Source: Oceanobacillus iheyensis HTE831 (lineage in GTDB: Bacteria > Bacillota > Bacilli > Bacillales > Amphibacillaceae). From it: 64,000 nucleotides of DNA. Position 1 is the first letter of the stretch. The number at the start of each line of letters is the position of its first letter. Below, piece after piece: positions 34,444-44,301 of this stretch. The stretch covers positions 722,501-786,500 of the forward strand of contig NC_004193.1 of assembly GCF_000011245.1 (NCBI RefSeq), given 5' to 3'. Position numbers and translations under genes: made by a program. The notes beneath the pieces were generated by a model that had not been told where the DNA came from, searched no databases, and was given only the letters and a program-made list of their open reading frames with translations.

Positions 34444-35708
34444 AGGGGAAGATAAAAGCTACTTGGAATATCTTATGGCTAGTTTTATTAATGGTTATAT
34501 TATTTAGCTATGCGATGTTTCAAGGTGGATTTGTAAGTTGGTTTTTATTCTATAGCTTTCTTCCACTTTTTCTCTACCAATTACTTTTATCGTTTTATCC
34601 ATTTAAAAAATGGGAGATAACTCGAGAAATTCCTCGATCAGTGGTTCAAGCTGGTGATGAGATTTATGTCACGATTCATATGAAACGAAATTCAGTATTT
34701 CCTTTATTCTATTGTTCTATAAAAGAACAACTACCTGATTCTCTAATGATCAGAGATGTCAAAAAGGAAAAATATCGTTCTTTTTCCAATCCTGAACGAT
34801 TACAAGGGAATCGGACCTTAAACCGAATTGTATTTCCGTTATTTAGAAAGAAGATATCATTTACTTATGCAATCCAGCAAGTTCCTAGAGGTGAGCATCA
34901 GTTACAAGCAGTTACGTTACGTACAGGTGATATTTTTGGTTTGATAAAAAAACAAGTAACGATACCTGTGGAGAATAAGCTCGTTGTATTCCCATATATC
35001 CATGACTTAAAAATAAAAGATCGAATAACGAGTTATGACCAAGGAGCAGTTGCCTCTACTGTAGTGAATCAATCCAACACAAATATTGCCACTGGTGTTC
35101 GAGAGTATGCTCCTGGAGATCGTGTGTCCTGGATTGATTGGAAACAGACTGCACGAAAACAAGAAGTAATGACAAAGGAATTTGAACAAGAAAAAAGTAC
35201 GGAAATGCTAGTGGTACTTGATACGTGTAATAGAACTCAACTGAATCGTTTAGCGTATGAAGCATCTATTGAAATTAGCTCCTCCATATTAATGGAATTC
35301 CAAAAAAAGGATCATCAGGCCAATTTCCTTTCAATCGGAAAAGAGTCACACTTTTTTTCATCTCAATACGGAAGAAGTAATCATTCTCCTGTGAATCGCT
35401 ATTTCATACATGCTCAACCTAGTGGTACACAACCATTTTCTATTCGCCTGAAGGAAGAATTAAAACGAAATAAAAAATCGGAAATTATTTTTATCATTGT
35501 CACCCATTTAGATGATTTTTTAATGCAAGTACTGTTAGAAGGAAAGCTTGGGAGAAAATATCTGGCGGTAATATTTATTCAGGCAGAGTCACTTATTACT
35601 GAAGAAGAACATCGGATTATTCAGCAAATGAAACTTGCGAATATTCATGTACAATTGCTATCTGACCAGCACCTGCTTGAAAGCCCCATCGAGGTGAACT
35701 TTAGATGA
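34440..35708 (+). CDS. yeaD: DUF58 domain membrane protein
   Basis: A 422-residue protein with two N-terminal membrane helices (about 10-30 and 32-48), an extracytoplasmic or beta-rich middle, and the DUF58 motif GVREYAPGDRVSWIDWKQTA near residues 218-237, followed by a VWA-like fold. It probably acts with the MoxR ATPase. Both of its ends overlap neighbours by ATGA, showing translational coupling. Function in Bacillus is not established. Confidence 0.92.
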   Translation: MKGKIKATWNILWLVLLMVILFSYAMFQGGFVSWFLFYSFLPLFLYQLLLSFYPFKKWEITREIPRSVVQAGDEIYVTIHMKRNSVFPLFYCSIKEQLPDSLMIRDVKKEKYRSFSNPERLQGNRTLNRIVFPLFRKKISFTYAIQQVPRGEHQLQAVTLRTGDIFGLIKKQVTIPVENKLVVFPYIHDLKIKDRITSYDQGAVASTVVNQSNTNIATGVREYAPGDRVSWIDWKQTARKQEVMTKEFEQEKSTEMLVVLDTCNRTQLNRLAYEASIEISSSILMEFQKKDHQANFLSIGKESHFFSSQYGRSNHSPVNRYFIHAQPSGTQPFSIRLKEELKRNKKSEIIFIIVTHLDDFLMQVLLEGKLGRKYLAVIFIQAESLITEEEHRIIQQMKLANIHVQLLSDQHLLESPIEVNFR

Positions 35709-37894
35709 AGCTTAAAGGAGAACAATCAAACCAAATAACAACGATATTGCTGTATATCTGTGGATTCTTCTTATTTTTAGAGTGGCTATACCCGCTTGGG
35801 GATATTACGGATACAACAGTTGGTGTATTTGTAATGTTTGCGACATATTGTTTTTTCCTGTCACTATTTGAGATCAAATGGTGGTTAAGTCTCCTATTAA
35901 AAGGTTTTGCATTACTATTCATTTTAAATGGATTATATTTTGATGTTAGCCTGGTTGAATTACAGTGGATAACAAGTGCATTAGAGGAACTATTTTATAA
36001 TATAAATGTACTCTTCTCTCAAGAATGGTATTTTTTAACACCGATGTTCCGTAGTTTACTATTTTTAATCTTAATATGGTTAATGAGTTACTTATTGCAT
36101 TATTGGTTTGTACAAATGAAGCATATTTTTTTATTTGTCCTGTTAACATTTTTCTACGTAACCATTATTGATACATTTACTGTGTATGATGGTGCGTTCT
36201 CAGTGGTTCGTACATTTATTATTTCTTTTGTTGCTTTAGGAATTGCTAATCTAGGAAAGGAAATCGATAAAGGATCTGTTCGAATTACTATAAAAAACGG
36301 TGTAGTTTATTGGCTTACGCCATTAATTGGGCTCGTTTTATTTTCTGCGATGATTGGATATGCAGCACCTAAATTAGATCCACAATGGCCAGACCCCGTA
36401 CCATTCATTCAAAGCGCTGCAGAAAATGCAGGATATGGAAGTGGCCCGGTTCAAAAGGTTGGTTATGGAGAAGATGATTCACGACTTGGTGGATCCTTTG
36501 TTCAGGATGATACACCAGTATTTGAGGCAACTGCGGAAGAAGATCATTATTGGCGTATAGAGACAAAGGATGTTTATACCGGAAAAGGTTGGGAAACTTC
36601 CGATGATCGTACAGAGATGGAACTACCTGAGGGTTTAATCCCAATTACTACTTTTTCAACTAATGTCGAGGCCGAAGAATTGGAAGCAGAAATCGAATTC
36701 GTTGATGGAGAATCCCTCCCGAAACTTGTATATCCTTATGGTGCAAATCAAGTATCTACAGAGAGTGATTATGATATTTTTCATGATATCAGTATGGAAT
36801 CTGTATTCATGAAAGAAAATGGAGAAGATGTAGAACCTAATCAATATCAAATTCAATATAATCATCCTTCTTATGACTTAGATGTATTGAATGAGGATGA
36901 CGGCGATGATAGTGATGCAATTCAAGAAAGGTACACACAACTTCCGGATCAACTACCTGAACGAGTGGGAGAGTTAGCTGAAGAAATTACAAATAATCAA
37001 GAAACACGCTATGACAAGGCAAAAGCGGTCGAGAGATATTTTAGCTCCAATGACTATCAATATCAAACAACTGATATACCCGTCCCAGGAGATGGAGAAG
37101 ATTATGTAGATCAATTTTTGTTTGATACAAAGGTTGGCTACTGTGATAATTTTTCTACTTCTATGGTAGTCTTGTTGCGATCCGTTGATATCCCAGCTCG
37201 GTGGGTTAAAGGTTTTACTGGTGGGGAAGTCATTGACACGTTAGATGATGATCGGAGAATCTACGAAGTAAAGAATTCTAATGCCCATTCATGGGTGGAA
37301 GTATATTTTCCAGAAACAGGATGGGTTCCATTCGAACCTACACAAGGTTTTACAAATTTATCTGATTTTTATGTCGAGTCAGAAGAGAATAACGAAAATG
37401 AGGAAGATTATTTAGAAGCTCCAGAAAATGATCAACAGGAGCCACCAGAGGCAGAAGTAGAGGAACCTGAAGAGGAAGAGGAGACACAAGCTACTGGAGG
37501 TTCTACAAATGATGATGGATTTACCATTAATTCTTGGTATATTTGGATAAGTATAGCAGTATTCGCTCTTATCATTGCGATTGTTCTATTTAAAAAACGT
37601 CATCATGTAAAAGTGAAAATAATTCAATCTAAATTAGAAAAGCAACAGGATACGGCTTCCTTCCAAGATGCATATTTGTATTTAATTACATTACTTAAAA
37701 AGCAAGGGTGCCAAAGACATCCAGATCAAACACTAAGAGAATTTGCAAAGGAAGTAGACTTTAATTTATCTTCTCAAGATATGGGAGAACTTACCAGACA
37801 TTATGAACGAACAATCTATAGTGGAAACAATTCGTTACGAATCCAAGAACTAACTCAATTATGGAAAAATTTAATCAACCGGATAATGGGTTGA
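35705..37894 (+). CDS. yebA: Transglutaminase-like membrane protein (TgpA/YebA type)
   Basis: A 729-residue protein with about six N-terminal membrane helices, a large extracytoplasmic part with a transglutaminase-like cysteine protease fold, an acidic Glu/Pro-rich linker (about residues 560-600), one more membrane helix and a cytoplasmic DUF4129 tail. Cys480 in VGYCDNFSTSM and His528 in NSNAHSWVEVYF are the likely catalytic pair, followed by GWVPFEPTQGF. Last gene of the MoxR operon. Targets are unknown; the MoxR/DUF58 partners suggest envelope or peptide processing. Confidence 0.92.
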   Translation: MKLKGEQSNQITTILLYICGFFLFLEWLYPLGDITDTTVGVFVMFATYCFFLSLFEIKWWLSLLLKGFALLFILNGLYFDVSLVELQWITSALEELFYNINVLFSQEWYFLTPMFRSLLFLILIWLMSYLLHYWFVQMKHIFLFVLLTFFYVTIIDTFTVYDGAFSVVRTFIISFVALGIANLGKEIDKGSVRITIKNGVVYWLTPLIGLVLFSAMIGYAAPKLDPQWPDPVPFIQSAAENAGYGSGPVQKVGYGEDDSRLGGSFVQDDTPVFEATAEEDHYWRIETKDVYTGKGWETSDDRTEMELPEGLIPITTFSTNVEAEELEAEIEFVDGESLPKLVYPYGANQVSTESDYDIFHDISMESVFMKENGEDVEPNQYQIQYNHPSYDLDVLNEDDGDDSDAIQERYTQLPDQLPERVGELAEEITNNQETRYDKAKAVERYFSSNDYQYQTTDIPVPGDGEDYVDQFLFDTKVGYCDNFSTSMVVLLRSVDIPARWVKGFTGGEVIDTLDDDRRIYEVKNSNAHSWVEVYFPETGWVPFEPTQGFTNLSDFYVESEENNENEEDYLEAPENDQQEPPEAEVEEPEEEEETQATGGSTNDDGFTINSWYIWISIAVFALIIAIVLFKKRHHVKVKIIQSKLEKQQDTASFQDAYLYLITLLKKQGCQRHPDQTLREFAKEVDFNLSSQDMGELTRHYERTIYSGNNSLRIQELTQLWKNLINRIMG

Positions 37895-37986
37895 CCAGTA
37901 CGAGCCTGCTTAGTAGAATAAGAACATGTGAAAATATAAGTGATAAAAGTCGATTTCTATTATAATTTGAATCAATTTTTATCCAA

Positions 37987-38064
37987 TGCCTTTCGTATAT
38001 CCTCGATAATATGGTTCGAAAGTATCTACCGGGTCACCGTAAATGATCTGACTATGAAGGCAGA
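37987..38064 (+). promoter_or_regulatory. Guanine riboswitch (guaA)
   Basis: Purine aptamer core: TATATCC...ATATGG, TATCTACC, CACCGTAAATG and CTGACTATG in order. The last block has C at the position equivalent to 74 of the xpt aptamer (GACTATG), which selects guanine or hypoxanthine over adenine. A TATAAT at 37961-37966 is the likely -10 box. Confidence 0.95.
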
Positions 38065-38103
38065 AGCAGGTTCGGTTAAGGTACCTGGATTTCTGTCTTT
38101 TTA
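38057..38103 (+). terminator. Riboswitch-controlled terminator of guaA
   Basis: GGCAGAA pairs with TTCTGTC and inner bases CAGGT with ACCTG, then a run of T. The left arm overlaps the aptamer's 3' P1 strand, so guanine binding and termination are coupled. guaA starts about 190 nt later. Confidence 0.75.
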
Positions 38104-38293
38104 GATAGCTATGTCTATATAGCTAGTGAAGGGCAGTTTTCCAGGTTTTTTCATAGGTAAATGTTTTTCGTATTATACATTTATTTTCGAATGGATATAG
38201 TCATATACTTTCCAAGGTATACGGTATGCCTACGAAACACAAACTAATAATATCAAAGACAAGCCTATAGTAAGTATAGATAGGAGAGCGATT

Positions 38294-39829
38294 ATGGAAA
38301 ATAATGAGTTAGTACTTGTACTTGATTTTGGAAGTCAATACAATCAGTTAATTACACGTCGAATTAGAGAATTTGGCGTTTATAGTGAACTTCATTCTCA
38401 TAAATTAACTGCTGAAGAAATCAAAGAAATGAATCCAAAAGGAATTATTCTTTCTGGTGGACCGCATAGTGTTTATGATGAAAATAGTTTTCGCTGTGAT
38501 GAAGGTATTTTTGAATTAGGAATTCCTGTATTAGGAATTTGTTATGGAATGCAGTTAATGTCACTTCATTATGACGGTAAGGTTGAACGCTCTAAAAACC
38601 GTGAGTATGGTAAAGCATTGATCGAACTAGATGGAGAGCCTGTACTATTTAAAGACACTCCAAAAGGACAGACGGTTTGGATGAGTCATGGAGATAAAGT
38701 CACTGCAGCACCACCATCTTTCAACATTGATGCAACAAGCCCTTCTACACCAATTGCAGCAATTAGTAATGTAGAAAAGAACTTGTATGGTGTTCAATTC
38801 CATCCAGAAGTTCGCCACACGGAATACGGAAATGATTTATTAAATCGCTTTGTATTCGATGTATGCGGATGTACTGGAGATTGGTCAATTGAGAACTTCA
38901 TTGATATGGAAGTGGAGAAAATTCAAGAAACCGTTGGCGATCGTAAAGTATTATGTGCGCTAAGTGGTGGAGTAGACTCCTCTGTAGTTGCTGCTTTGAT
39001 TCATAAAGCGATTGGTGATCAACTAACTTGTATTTTCGTAGATCACGGTCTTCTTCGTAAAAATGAAGGAGATGATGTCATGAAAGTATTTGCAGAAGAC
39101 TTTCAGATGAATATTATCAAAGTCGATGCAAAAGATCGTTTCCTATTTAAATTAGAGGGTGTATCTGACCCAGAATTAAAACGTAAAATTATTGGTAATG
39201 AATTTATCTATGTATTTGATGATGAAGCATCAAAACTGAAAGATATCGACTTCCTGGCACAAGGTACTCTATATACGGATGTTATTGAAAGTGGTACGGA
39301 TACAGCGCAAACCATTAAATCTCATCACAACGTAGGTGGATTACCAGAAGATATGCAGTTTACGCTAATCGAGCCTTTAAATACGTTATTTAAAGATGAA
39401 GTTCGTGAACTAGGATCTCAATTAGGCGTACCTGACCGTATTGTCTGGCGCCAACCATTCCCAGGACCTGGATTAGCTATCCGTATCCTTGGTGAAGTAA
39501 CCGAAGAACATTTAGAAATCGTTCGTGAATCGGATGCAATCCTACGTGAAGAAATTGCAAAAGCGGGTCTAGATCGTGATATTTGGCAATACTTCACCGT
39601 CCTACCGAACATTAAAAGTGTTGGAGTAATGGGGGATGCACGTACGTATGCTCATACAATCGGTATCCGTGCGGTAACTTCGATTGATGGAATGACTTCC
39701 GATTGGGCACGTATCCCATGGGACGTATTAGAAAGAATTTCTACACGTCTTGTGAATGATGTAGATAATATTAACCGCGTTGTGTATGACGTAACGAGTA
39801 AGCCGCCTGCTACGATTGAGTGGGAGTAG
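38294..39829 (+). CDS. guaA: GMP synthase (glutamine-hydrolysing)
   Basis: Makes GMP from XMP, ATP and glutamine. The 511 residues hold the glutamine amidotransferase domain (nucleophile Cys83 in GICYGMQLM, triad His in [12 protein letters not shown]), the ATP pyrophosphatase domain with the PP-loop LSGGVDSSV (near 225-231), and the C-terminal dimerisation domain with [20 protein letters not shown] precedes the ATG. It is under the guanine riboswitch upstream and lies downstream of yeaC-yeaD-yebA as in Bacillus subtilis. Confidence 0.98.
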   Translation: MENNELVLVLDFGSQYNQLITRRIREFGVYSELHSHKLTAEEIKEMNPKGIILSGGPHSVYDENSFRCDEGIFELGIPVLGICYGMQLMSLHYDGKVERSKNREYGKALIELDGEPVLFKDTPKGQTVWMSHGDKVTAAPPSFNIDATSPSTPIAAISNVEKNLYGVQFHPEVRHTEYGNDLLNRFVFDVCGCTGDWSIENFIDMEVEKIQETVGDRKVLCALSGGVDSSVVAALIHKAIGDQLTCIFVDHGLLRKNEGDDVMKVFAEDFQMNIIKVDAKDRFLFKLEGVSDPELKRKIIGNEFIYVFDDEASKLKDIDFLAQGTLYTDVIESGTDTAQTIKSHHNVGGLPEDMQFTLIEPLNTLFKDEVRELGSQLGVPDRIVWRQPFPGPGLAIRILGEVTEEHLEIVRESDAILREEIAKAGLDRDIWQYFTVLPNIKSVGVMGDARTYAHTIGIRAVTSIDGMTSDWARIPWDVLERISTRLVNDVDNINRVVYDVTSKPPATIEWE

Positions 39830-39933
39830 AAGAGTGGGAATAGAATTATATAGGAAAATAGGTAAATCATTGGATTGAAGGTTATCTGTGTAGATAGGAT
39901 AACTGTTCACCTGCAACAGTTGTATTTCAAATT

Positions 39934-39983
39934 GAGGCTCTCTCTTCTTCACAATTATTTGTGAAAAATGGAGGGTCTTTTTT
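39934..39983 (+). terminator. Rho-independent terminator after guaA
   Basis: TTCACAA pairs with TTGTGAA, extended by TCTC/GGAG-type pairing at the base, then eight T. A smaller hairpin (AACTGTT/AACAGTT at 39901-39921) lies just before it. Confidence 0.75.
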
Positions 39984-40235
39984 TGAGCTCTAAATCAAGT
40001 AAATCGAAAGAAAGAAACCTGTTTATATTGATATATGTTTTCGTGCCTTACTCAAAGGGTTATATGTAATCAGAATTGTCGATTGAGCATCTCTATATGC
40101 AAATCATATTAAAAAGATATTCAACATCACCAAAACGATCAAACACCGTTACAACACAGAAATAACTTAAATTACTTAATTTAAAGAAAGTTCGGTATTT
40201 TTTACAAACCCAACACAAAAATATATTTTATGTAA
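39984..40235. other. AT-rich region without a gene
   Basis: Occupies the place where the missing N-terminal half of the formate dehydrogenase would be expected. No protein-like frame is seen, so that part appears deleted. Confidence 0.35.
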
Positions 40236-40816
40236 TATTATTCCAAATTTGCTGAAGAAGGAGAATGGGACTTACCTAAAGTTGGTGCAAGAGCACATGA
40301 TATGATAGGTAAAAAAATCGGCATCTTTAATATCATGACCCATATCGAAAAGAAGATGTGGAGAAAGAAATTGGAATTAATTATGTAGATTTCGATACAT
40401 TAATTCAAACTTCCGATGTCATAATTGTTCAAACTCCACTAACGAAAGATACGAAGAATAAGTTTGATAAAAATGTAATCAGCCAAATGAAAGATGATGC
40501 AGTTCTAGTTAATTGTGCCAGAGGTGGCATCGTTGAAAAAGAAGCACTAGCGGAAGCTGTGAAAGACGGTAAAATTCGTTATGGTGGGGATGTATGGTAT
40601 CCACAGCCTGCGCCAAAAGATCATCCATGGCGTGCAATAGAACAAACTGGACTTACGGTTCACTATTCTGGTATGACTGTAGAAGCGCAAGAAAGAATTC
40701 AAACAGGAGTACAGGAAATTCTCACTAGTTATATGAATAATAACCCAATTAACGATTCGTATTTAATCGTAGATAATCATAAAATTGCAAACCAAAGTTA
40801 TCAAACACAAAGCTAA
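40236..40816 (+). pseudogene. NAD-dependent formate dehydrogenase, N-terminus lost and internally deleted
   Basis: The C-terminal half of a D-2-hydroxyacid dehydrogenase of the formate dehydrogenase subgroup, recognised by GGDVWYPQPAPKDHPW, VNCARGGIVEKEAL and VIIVQTPLTKDTKN. The first part (FAEEGEWDLPKVGARAHDM) is in one frame and the rest (PYRKEDVEKEIGINYVDF) in another. Between them the NAD-binding glycine motif expected after GKKIGI is gone, leaving a deletion plus frameshift around 40330-40345. Nothing resembling the first ~180 residues precedes it. An ATG at 40358 could still start a 152-residue fragment, but it could not bind NAD or act. Confidence 0.88.
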
Positions 40817-40841
40817 TTGTTGTACTCACATTATGAACCAA

Positions 40842-40881
40842 AAAAAGCCTTTGCTTCAGTTTCTAGAAGCAAAGGCTTTAA
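40842..40881 (-). terminator. Terminator of the gltS gene
   Basis: A 14-bp stem (AAAGCCTTTGCTTC with GAAGCAAAGGCTTT) and 8-nt loop; on the minus strand it ends in seven T. Confidence 0.85.
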
Positions 40882-40908
40882 AGTTATCTATTTTTAAAAA
40901 GACTCTCT

Positions 40909-42264
40909 TTAGCTAGATGTGTTCCCATGTCTACCTTGTCCCCATAATCCTGTGAATTTATAGATGACGATAATAGCTGCTGCACCAAGCAGGAGAACTA
41001 CTGGAATAGCCCATGTAAATCCGAGTGCAAATAGAATTGGTGCAAACGTTACGATGATAATATCAATCGGTGCAACACCTACATAAGCCAAGGCATAGTC
41101 TTCTGGTGTTCGACTTTTAAGTTCAGGGTCAACAATTCGTAATAGTGCTAGGCCCATAGCGACGGTTCCTGTACTCCAGCCCCAACCAAAAATAGATTTC
41201 TCTAACCAGAATTCTTTGAATATGTTAGGACCGACGAAACGGAATAATAGATATGCCCACAATGTTCCAAAAGCAAACAATAGAATCAGTGGTAGAGCGT
41301 AATCCATAACCACTGTAATGTTTATAGAAGCAATACCAAAAGCAACAAGAAAATCGGTTGCAGTACCTCCAATTCGCTCCATCACACGACCATCAACATA
41401 TTCATCTGATTTTATTCTGCGACTGATTGCTTGAAATAATAAACCTAATATAAATGCCACACTAAATAATGGAATAGATACTGCAGGGATTAAATCTGAA
41501 AGTATATTGGTTACCCAGTAAGATATACCAATTATAAAAGTAATAATTGCTAGATGTAATACCAGCGGATCAATGGAACTTGAGGATACGGTTTCTTGTC
41601 CCATATTGAACCGTTTTGACTTTGGCATTAATCCGGATTTTAATTCAGAAGGAAGATCTTTAAAACTAGTAATGAATTGTGTATGTCCGTTTTCAGTACT
41701 TTGTTTAATAAGAAATAATCCACCTAAAACAGCAATTAGTAATCCGACTGTTGCTGATGTCATTCCAAGATCCATCGCTTCTTCCCATCCAGCATGCATT
41801 AAACCTTCTCCAAGAGCGGCAGCTGTACCATGTCCACCTAAGAAACCTGCTCCTAAAATTAATCCAAACCCATTTGGCAAATCATTAAAGAGGGGATTAA
41901 GAATGAGCATCGCAAATAGAACTCCTATTCCCCACATGGATAATGTAAGAATCAATGAGTATGAAAACATATTACGTACTCGATGAAACACTTCAGATAA
42001 ACGTACCTTTGCAGCCCCAATAGGTATTGCTGCAAAAATAACGGCAATTAGTAAGCTCGGGTAAACGCTGAATTGTTCAGAGAAAGGTAAAATCCCTACT
42101 CCACTGGGACCCAAAGCAAGTCCTAAAAATCCTGCGATCATACTAGCTGGTAAGAATAAGGACTGTATCCATCTCACTTTTGCACGTAAAATAGTTCCAA
42201 CTAATAGTAATCCAGAAATAATACTAATATCTATCATTAATGACCAAATTGTAAAATTCTCCAT
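40909..42264 (-). CDS. gltS: GltS family sodium/glutamate symporter
   Basis: A 451-residue membrane protein of the glutamate:Na+ symporter (ESS) family, two inverted halves of about five helices each. Typical signs are the N-terminal SLFLPASMIAGFLGLALGP, the GGHGTAAALGEG re-entrant loop and, in the second half, GWGWSTGTVAMGLALLRIVD. AAGGAGGAA lies before the ATG. Single-gene unit. Glutamate uptake would feed osmolyte pools; substrate preference is inferred from family. Confidence 0.88.
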   Translation of the reverse strand: MENFTIWSLMIDISIISGLLLVGTILRAKVRWIQSLFLPASMIAGFLGLALGPSGVGILPFSEQFSVYPSLLIAVIFAAIPIGAAKVRLSEVFHRVRNMFSYSLILTLSMWGIGVLFAMLILNPLFNDLPNGFGLILGAGFLGGHGTAAALGEGLMHAGWEEAMDLGMTSATVGLLIAVLGGLFLIKQSTENGHTQFITSFKDLPSELKSGLMPKSKRFNMGQETVSSSSIDPLVLHLAIITFIIGISYWVTNILSDLIPAVSIPLFSVAFILGLLFQAISRRIKSDEYVDGRVMERIGGTATDFLVAFGIASINITVVMDYALPLILLFAFGTLWAYLLFRFVGPNIFKEFWLEKSIFGWGWSTGTVAMGLALLRIVDPELKSRTPEDYALAYVGVAPIDIIIVTFAPILFALGFTWAIPVVLLLGAAAIIVIYKFTGLWGQGRHGNTSS

Positions 42265-42421
42265 TTCGATAAAATTCCTCCTTCATTTATTTTAAAACGA
42301 TTCTTTAGAATTAAGGTGTGAGTGTGTGTAGAAAGTGATAGCTTTTCACTATAGGGGGTGTAGGGAAACATAGGCTATCTATTATACCATATCTTAAGAG
42401 TTTTGATAGTTTATTAACAAA

Positions 42422-42461
42422 GAAGCAACATAGAGCCATTATAAGAGCTCTATGTTGCTTC
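42422..42461 (-). terminator. Terminator of the TetR gene
   Basis: A 15-bp stem (GAAGCAACATAGAGC with GCTCTATGTTGCTTC) with a 10-nt loop, followed by T-rich DNA on the minus strand. Confidence 0.8.
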
Positions 42462-42509
42462 AATGATGTATATTTAAAACTTGTTTTAGGGAGACGGAGA
42501 CTTCCATTA

Positions 42510-43103
42510 TTACTTGTTTGGTGCAATTCCTTTAATCAGCATTTCTGTCCATTCTTCTGTATATGGAACAATTTTTTCATATACTTGTGGACTGGAAATT
42601 CCTTCTACAAGCGCCTGGAAATAAATTAATAGGAATTCATCGGAATATTTTAAGTCGATTTTTCCTTCCTTACGTCCACGGTGGAATAGATCTAATAACA
42701 TACCAAAGCTTTCTTGGGTATATTGCTGCATCATGACTGATAATCCATCATCATCTTTTTTTGTAAGATATTCCATCATATATAAATAAAAATCCTGGTT
42801 GATCTCATTGAAAAAACGAATCTTATTTTGGCTCATTGCACTTAAAGTCTCTTCAAAAGTTTTATTTTCATCCATGATTTGCTTTGCGGATGTCGCAATT
42901 TGTTTTAAAAAGTGCTTGAAAACTTCATGCATAAGATTTTCTTTACTGCCAAAATATTTGAAAACAGTTGTTTTACCAACATTGGAGTATTTTGCAATGT
43001 CTTCCATGGTTACATTCTTTTTTGTATCACTATTCATCAATGTAAAAGCAGCTTCTAATATCTGTCTTTTCTTCTCTTCGGTTCGCTTTTCAAAACCATT
43101 CAC
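42510..43103 (-). CDS. TetR/AcrR family transcriptional regulator
   Basis: A 197-residue repressor-type protein. The N-terminal helix-turn-helix is clear: MEDIAKYSNVGKTTVFKYFG at residues 29-48, followed by KENLMHEVFKHFL. The C-terminal ligand domain is not assignable. It is divergent from an ABC-2 type exporter with 292 bp between, the standard layout for a repressor controlling a drug exporter. Candidate operators lie in that gap. No good ribosome site is seen before the ATG. Confidence 0.9.
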   Translation of the reverse strand: MNGFEKRTEEKKRQILEAAFTLMNSDTKKNVTMEDIAKYSNVGKTTVFKYFGSKENLMHEVFKHFLKQIATSAKQIMDENKTFEETLSAMSQNKIRFFNEINQDFYLYMMEYLTKKDDDGLSVMMQQYTQESFGMLLDLFHRGRKEGKIDLKYSDEFLLIYFQALVEGISSPQVYEKIVPYTEEWTEMLIKGIAPNK

Positions 43104-43154
43104 TGTTTAAGCCTACTTTCTATATAACATTAATATTTACTTAACCGTTTATAC

Positions 43155-43177
43155 TTTCTCTATATTATATAGAAAAA
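43155..43177. promoter_or_regulatory. Candidate TetR operator palindrome
   Basis: CTATAT-T-ATATAG (43160-43172), extended to TTTCTCTATAT...ATATAGAAAAA with one mismatch, sits between the divergent TetR and exporter genes. Repeats of TGAACTT at 43244, 43256 and 43296 nearby may be a second signal. Function inferred from place and symmetry. Confidence 0.4.
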
Positions 43178-43395
43178 TATATGAACTATCAAACTGTATA
43201 TAGTATTTATTTCATTGACTATACCACCTAAAAGTAATAATATTGAACTTATAAATGAACTTTAGTTTAAAAAGAGGTTTTTTATTCGTATAAATTGAAC
43301 TTTTTTATTTATTACAGTTTATAATTAGAACTTCTTCTTAAACCGGAAAGCACGTTATAACTTGATATTAATTTTTATGAAGGAGTGTCAGTGTT

Positions 43396-44277
43396 ATGAC
43401 CGAGATTGTGAAATTACAAGGAGTGCAAAAGAAATTTGGTAAGTTTCAAGCGTTAAAAGATGTGACATTTGCAGTGAATTCTGGAGAGGTAGTGGGTTTT
43501 ATTGGACCTAATGGTGCAGGTAAATCAACAACAATACGCGCTTTATTAGGTATTATCAAACGAGATGCTGGAAAGGCTGAAATTTTTGGGAAAGATGTTT
43601 GGAAAGATAGCCTAGAAATTCATAAGCGTATTTCCTACGTTCCTGGTGATGTTGCACTTTGGGGAAGTTTAACAGGTGGAGAAATCATTGATTTATTTAT
43701 TAAATTACATGGTGGAGGAGATAAACAAAAAAGGGACAATTTAATTGAGCGTTTTGAATTGGATCCAAAGAAAAAAGCAAAAGGATATTCGAAAGGAAAC
43801 CGCCAAAAAGTAGGTTTGATTGCAGCGCTTTCAGTTGAGTCAGATTTATATATATTTGATGAACCGACTTCAGGTTTGGACCCCTTGATGGAATCAGTCT
43901 TTCAAGAAGAAGTGGAAAAAATCAAACGTGCAGGTAAGTCGATTTTACTTTCATCACATATCTTAAGTGAAGTAGAACGGTTGGCAGATAGGGTAGTTAT
44001 TATTCGTCAAGGTGAAATTGTCGAGACAGGTACATTAGAGGAATTGCGTCACTTAACCCGTTCAACGGTAACTATAGCAACAGAAGGGGATGTGGGAGCA
44101 ATGGCTTCTATCACAGGAGTACATGACTTCATGCAGAAAGACAATCAAGCTACTTTCTCTGCTGACCATCAATATTTGAATGATATTTTAACCCAAGCAA
44201 CAAAATTAGGAGTTAATAAGTTTGAAGCTGTTCCACCAACGCTGGAAGATCTGTTTATGCGTCACTACGAGGGCTAA
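43396..44277 (+). CDS. ABC-2 type exporter ATPase
   Basis: A 293-residue ATPase of the DrrA/CcmA type. Walker A is GPNGAGKST near residues 36-44, the signature region is YSKGNRQKVGL (a diverged ABC signature), Walker B is LYIFDEPTSGLD and the switch His is in LSSHILSE. Residues 225-293 form the usual C-terminal extension of drug-export ATPases. GAAGGAGTG precedes the ATG. The permease follows after 24 bp. The likely job is efflux of a polyketide-like or other hydrophobic drug. Confidence 0.93.
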   Translation: MTEIVKLQGVQKKFGKFQALKDVTFAVNSGEVVGFIGPNGAGKSTTIRALLGIIKRDAGKAEIFGKDVWKDSLEIHKRISYVPGDVALWGSLTGGEIIDLFIKLHGGGDKQKRDNLIERFELDPKKKAKGYSKGNRQKVGLIAALSVESDLYIFDEPTSGLDPLMESVFQEEVEKIKRAGKSILLSSHILSEVERLADRVVIIRQGEIVETGTLEELRHLTRSTVTIATEGDVGAMASITGVHDFMQKDNQATFSADHQYLNDILTQATKLGVNKFEAVPPTLEDLFMRHYEG

Positions 44278-44301
44278 GAGTTTAGACGGAGGTGATAAAC
44301 G

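Noticed and set aside
41573..41986. Plus-strand frame of 137 codons opposite gltS
   Set aside because: A shadow of the strong GltS coding frame, with no ribosome site and a composition typical of antisense membrane-protein frames.
42311..42526. Minus-strand open frame after the TetR gene
   Set aside because: Runs through the terminator hairpin at 42422-42461 and overlaps the TetR 3' end; no ribosome site.
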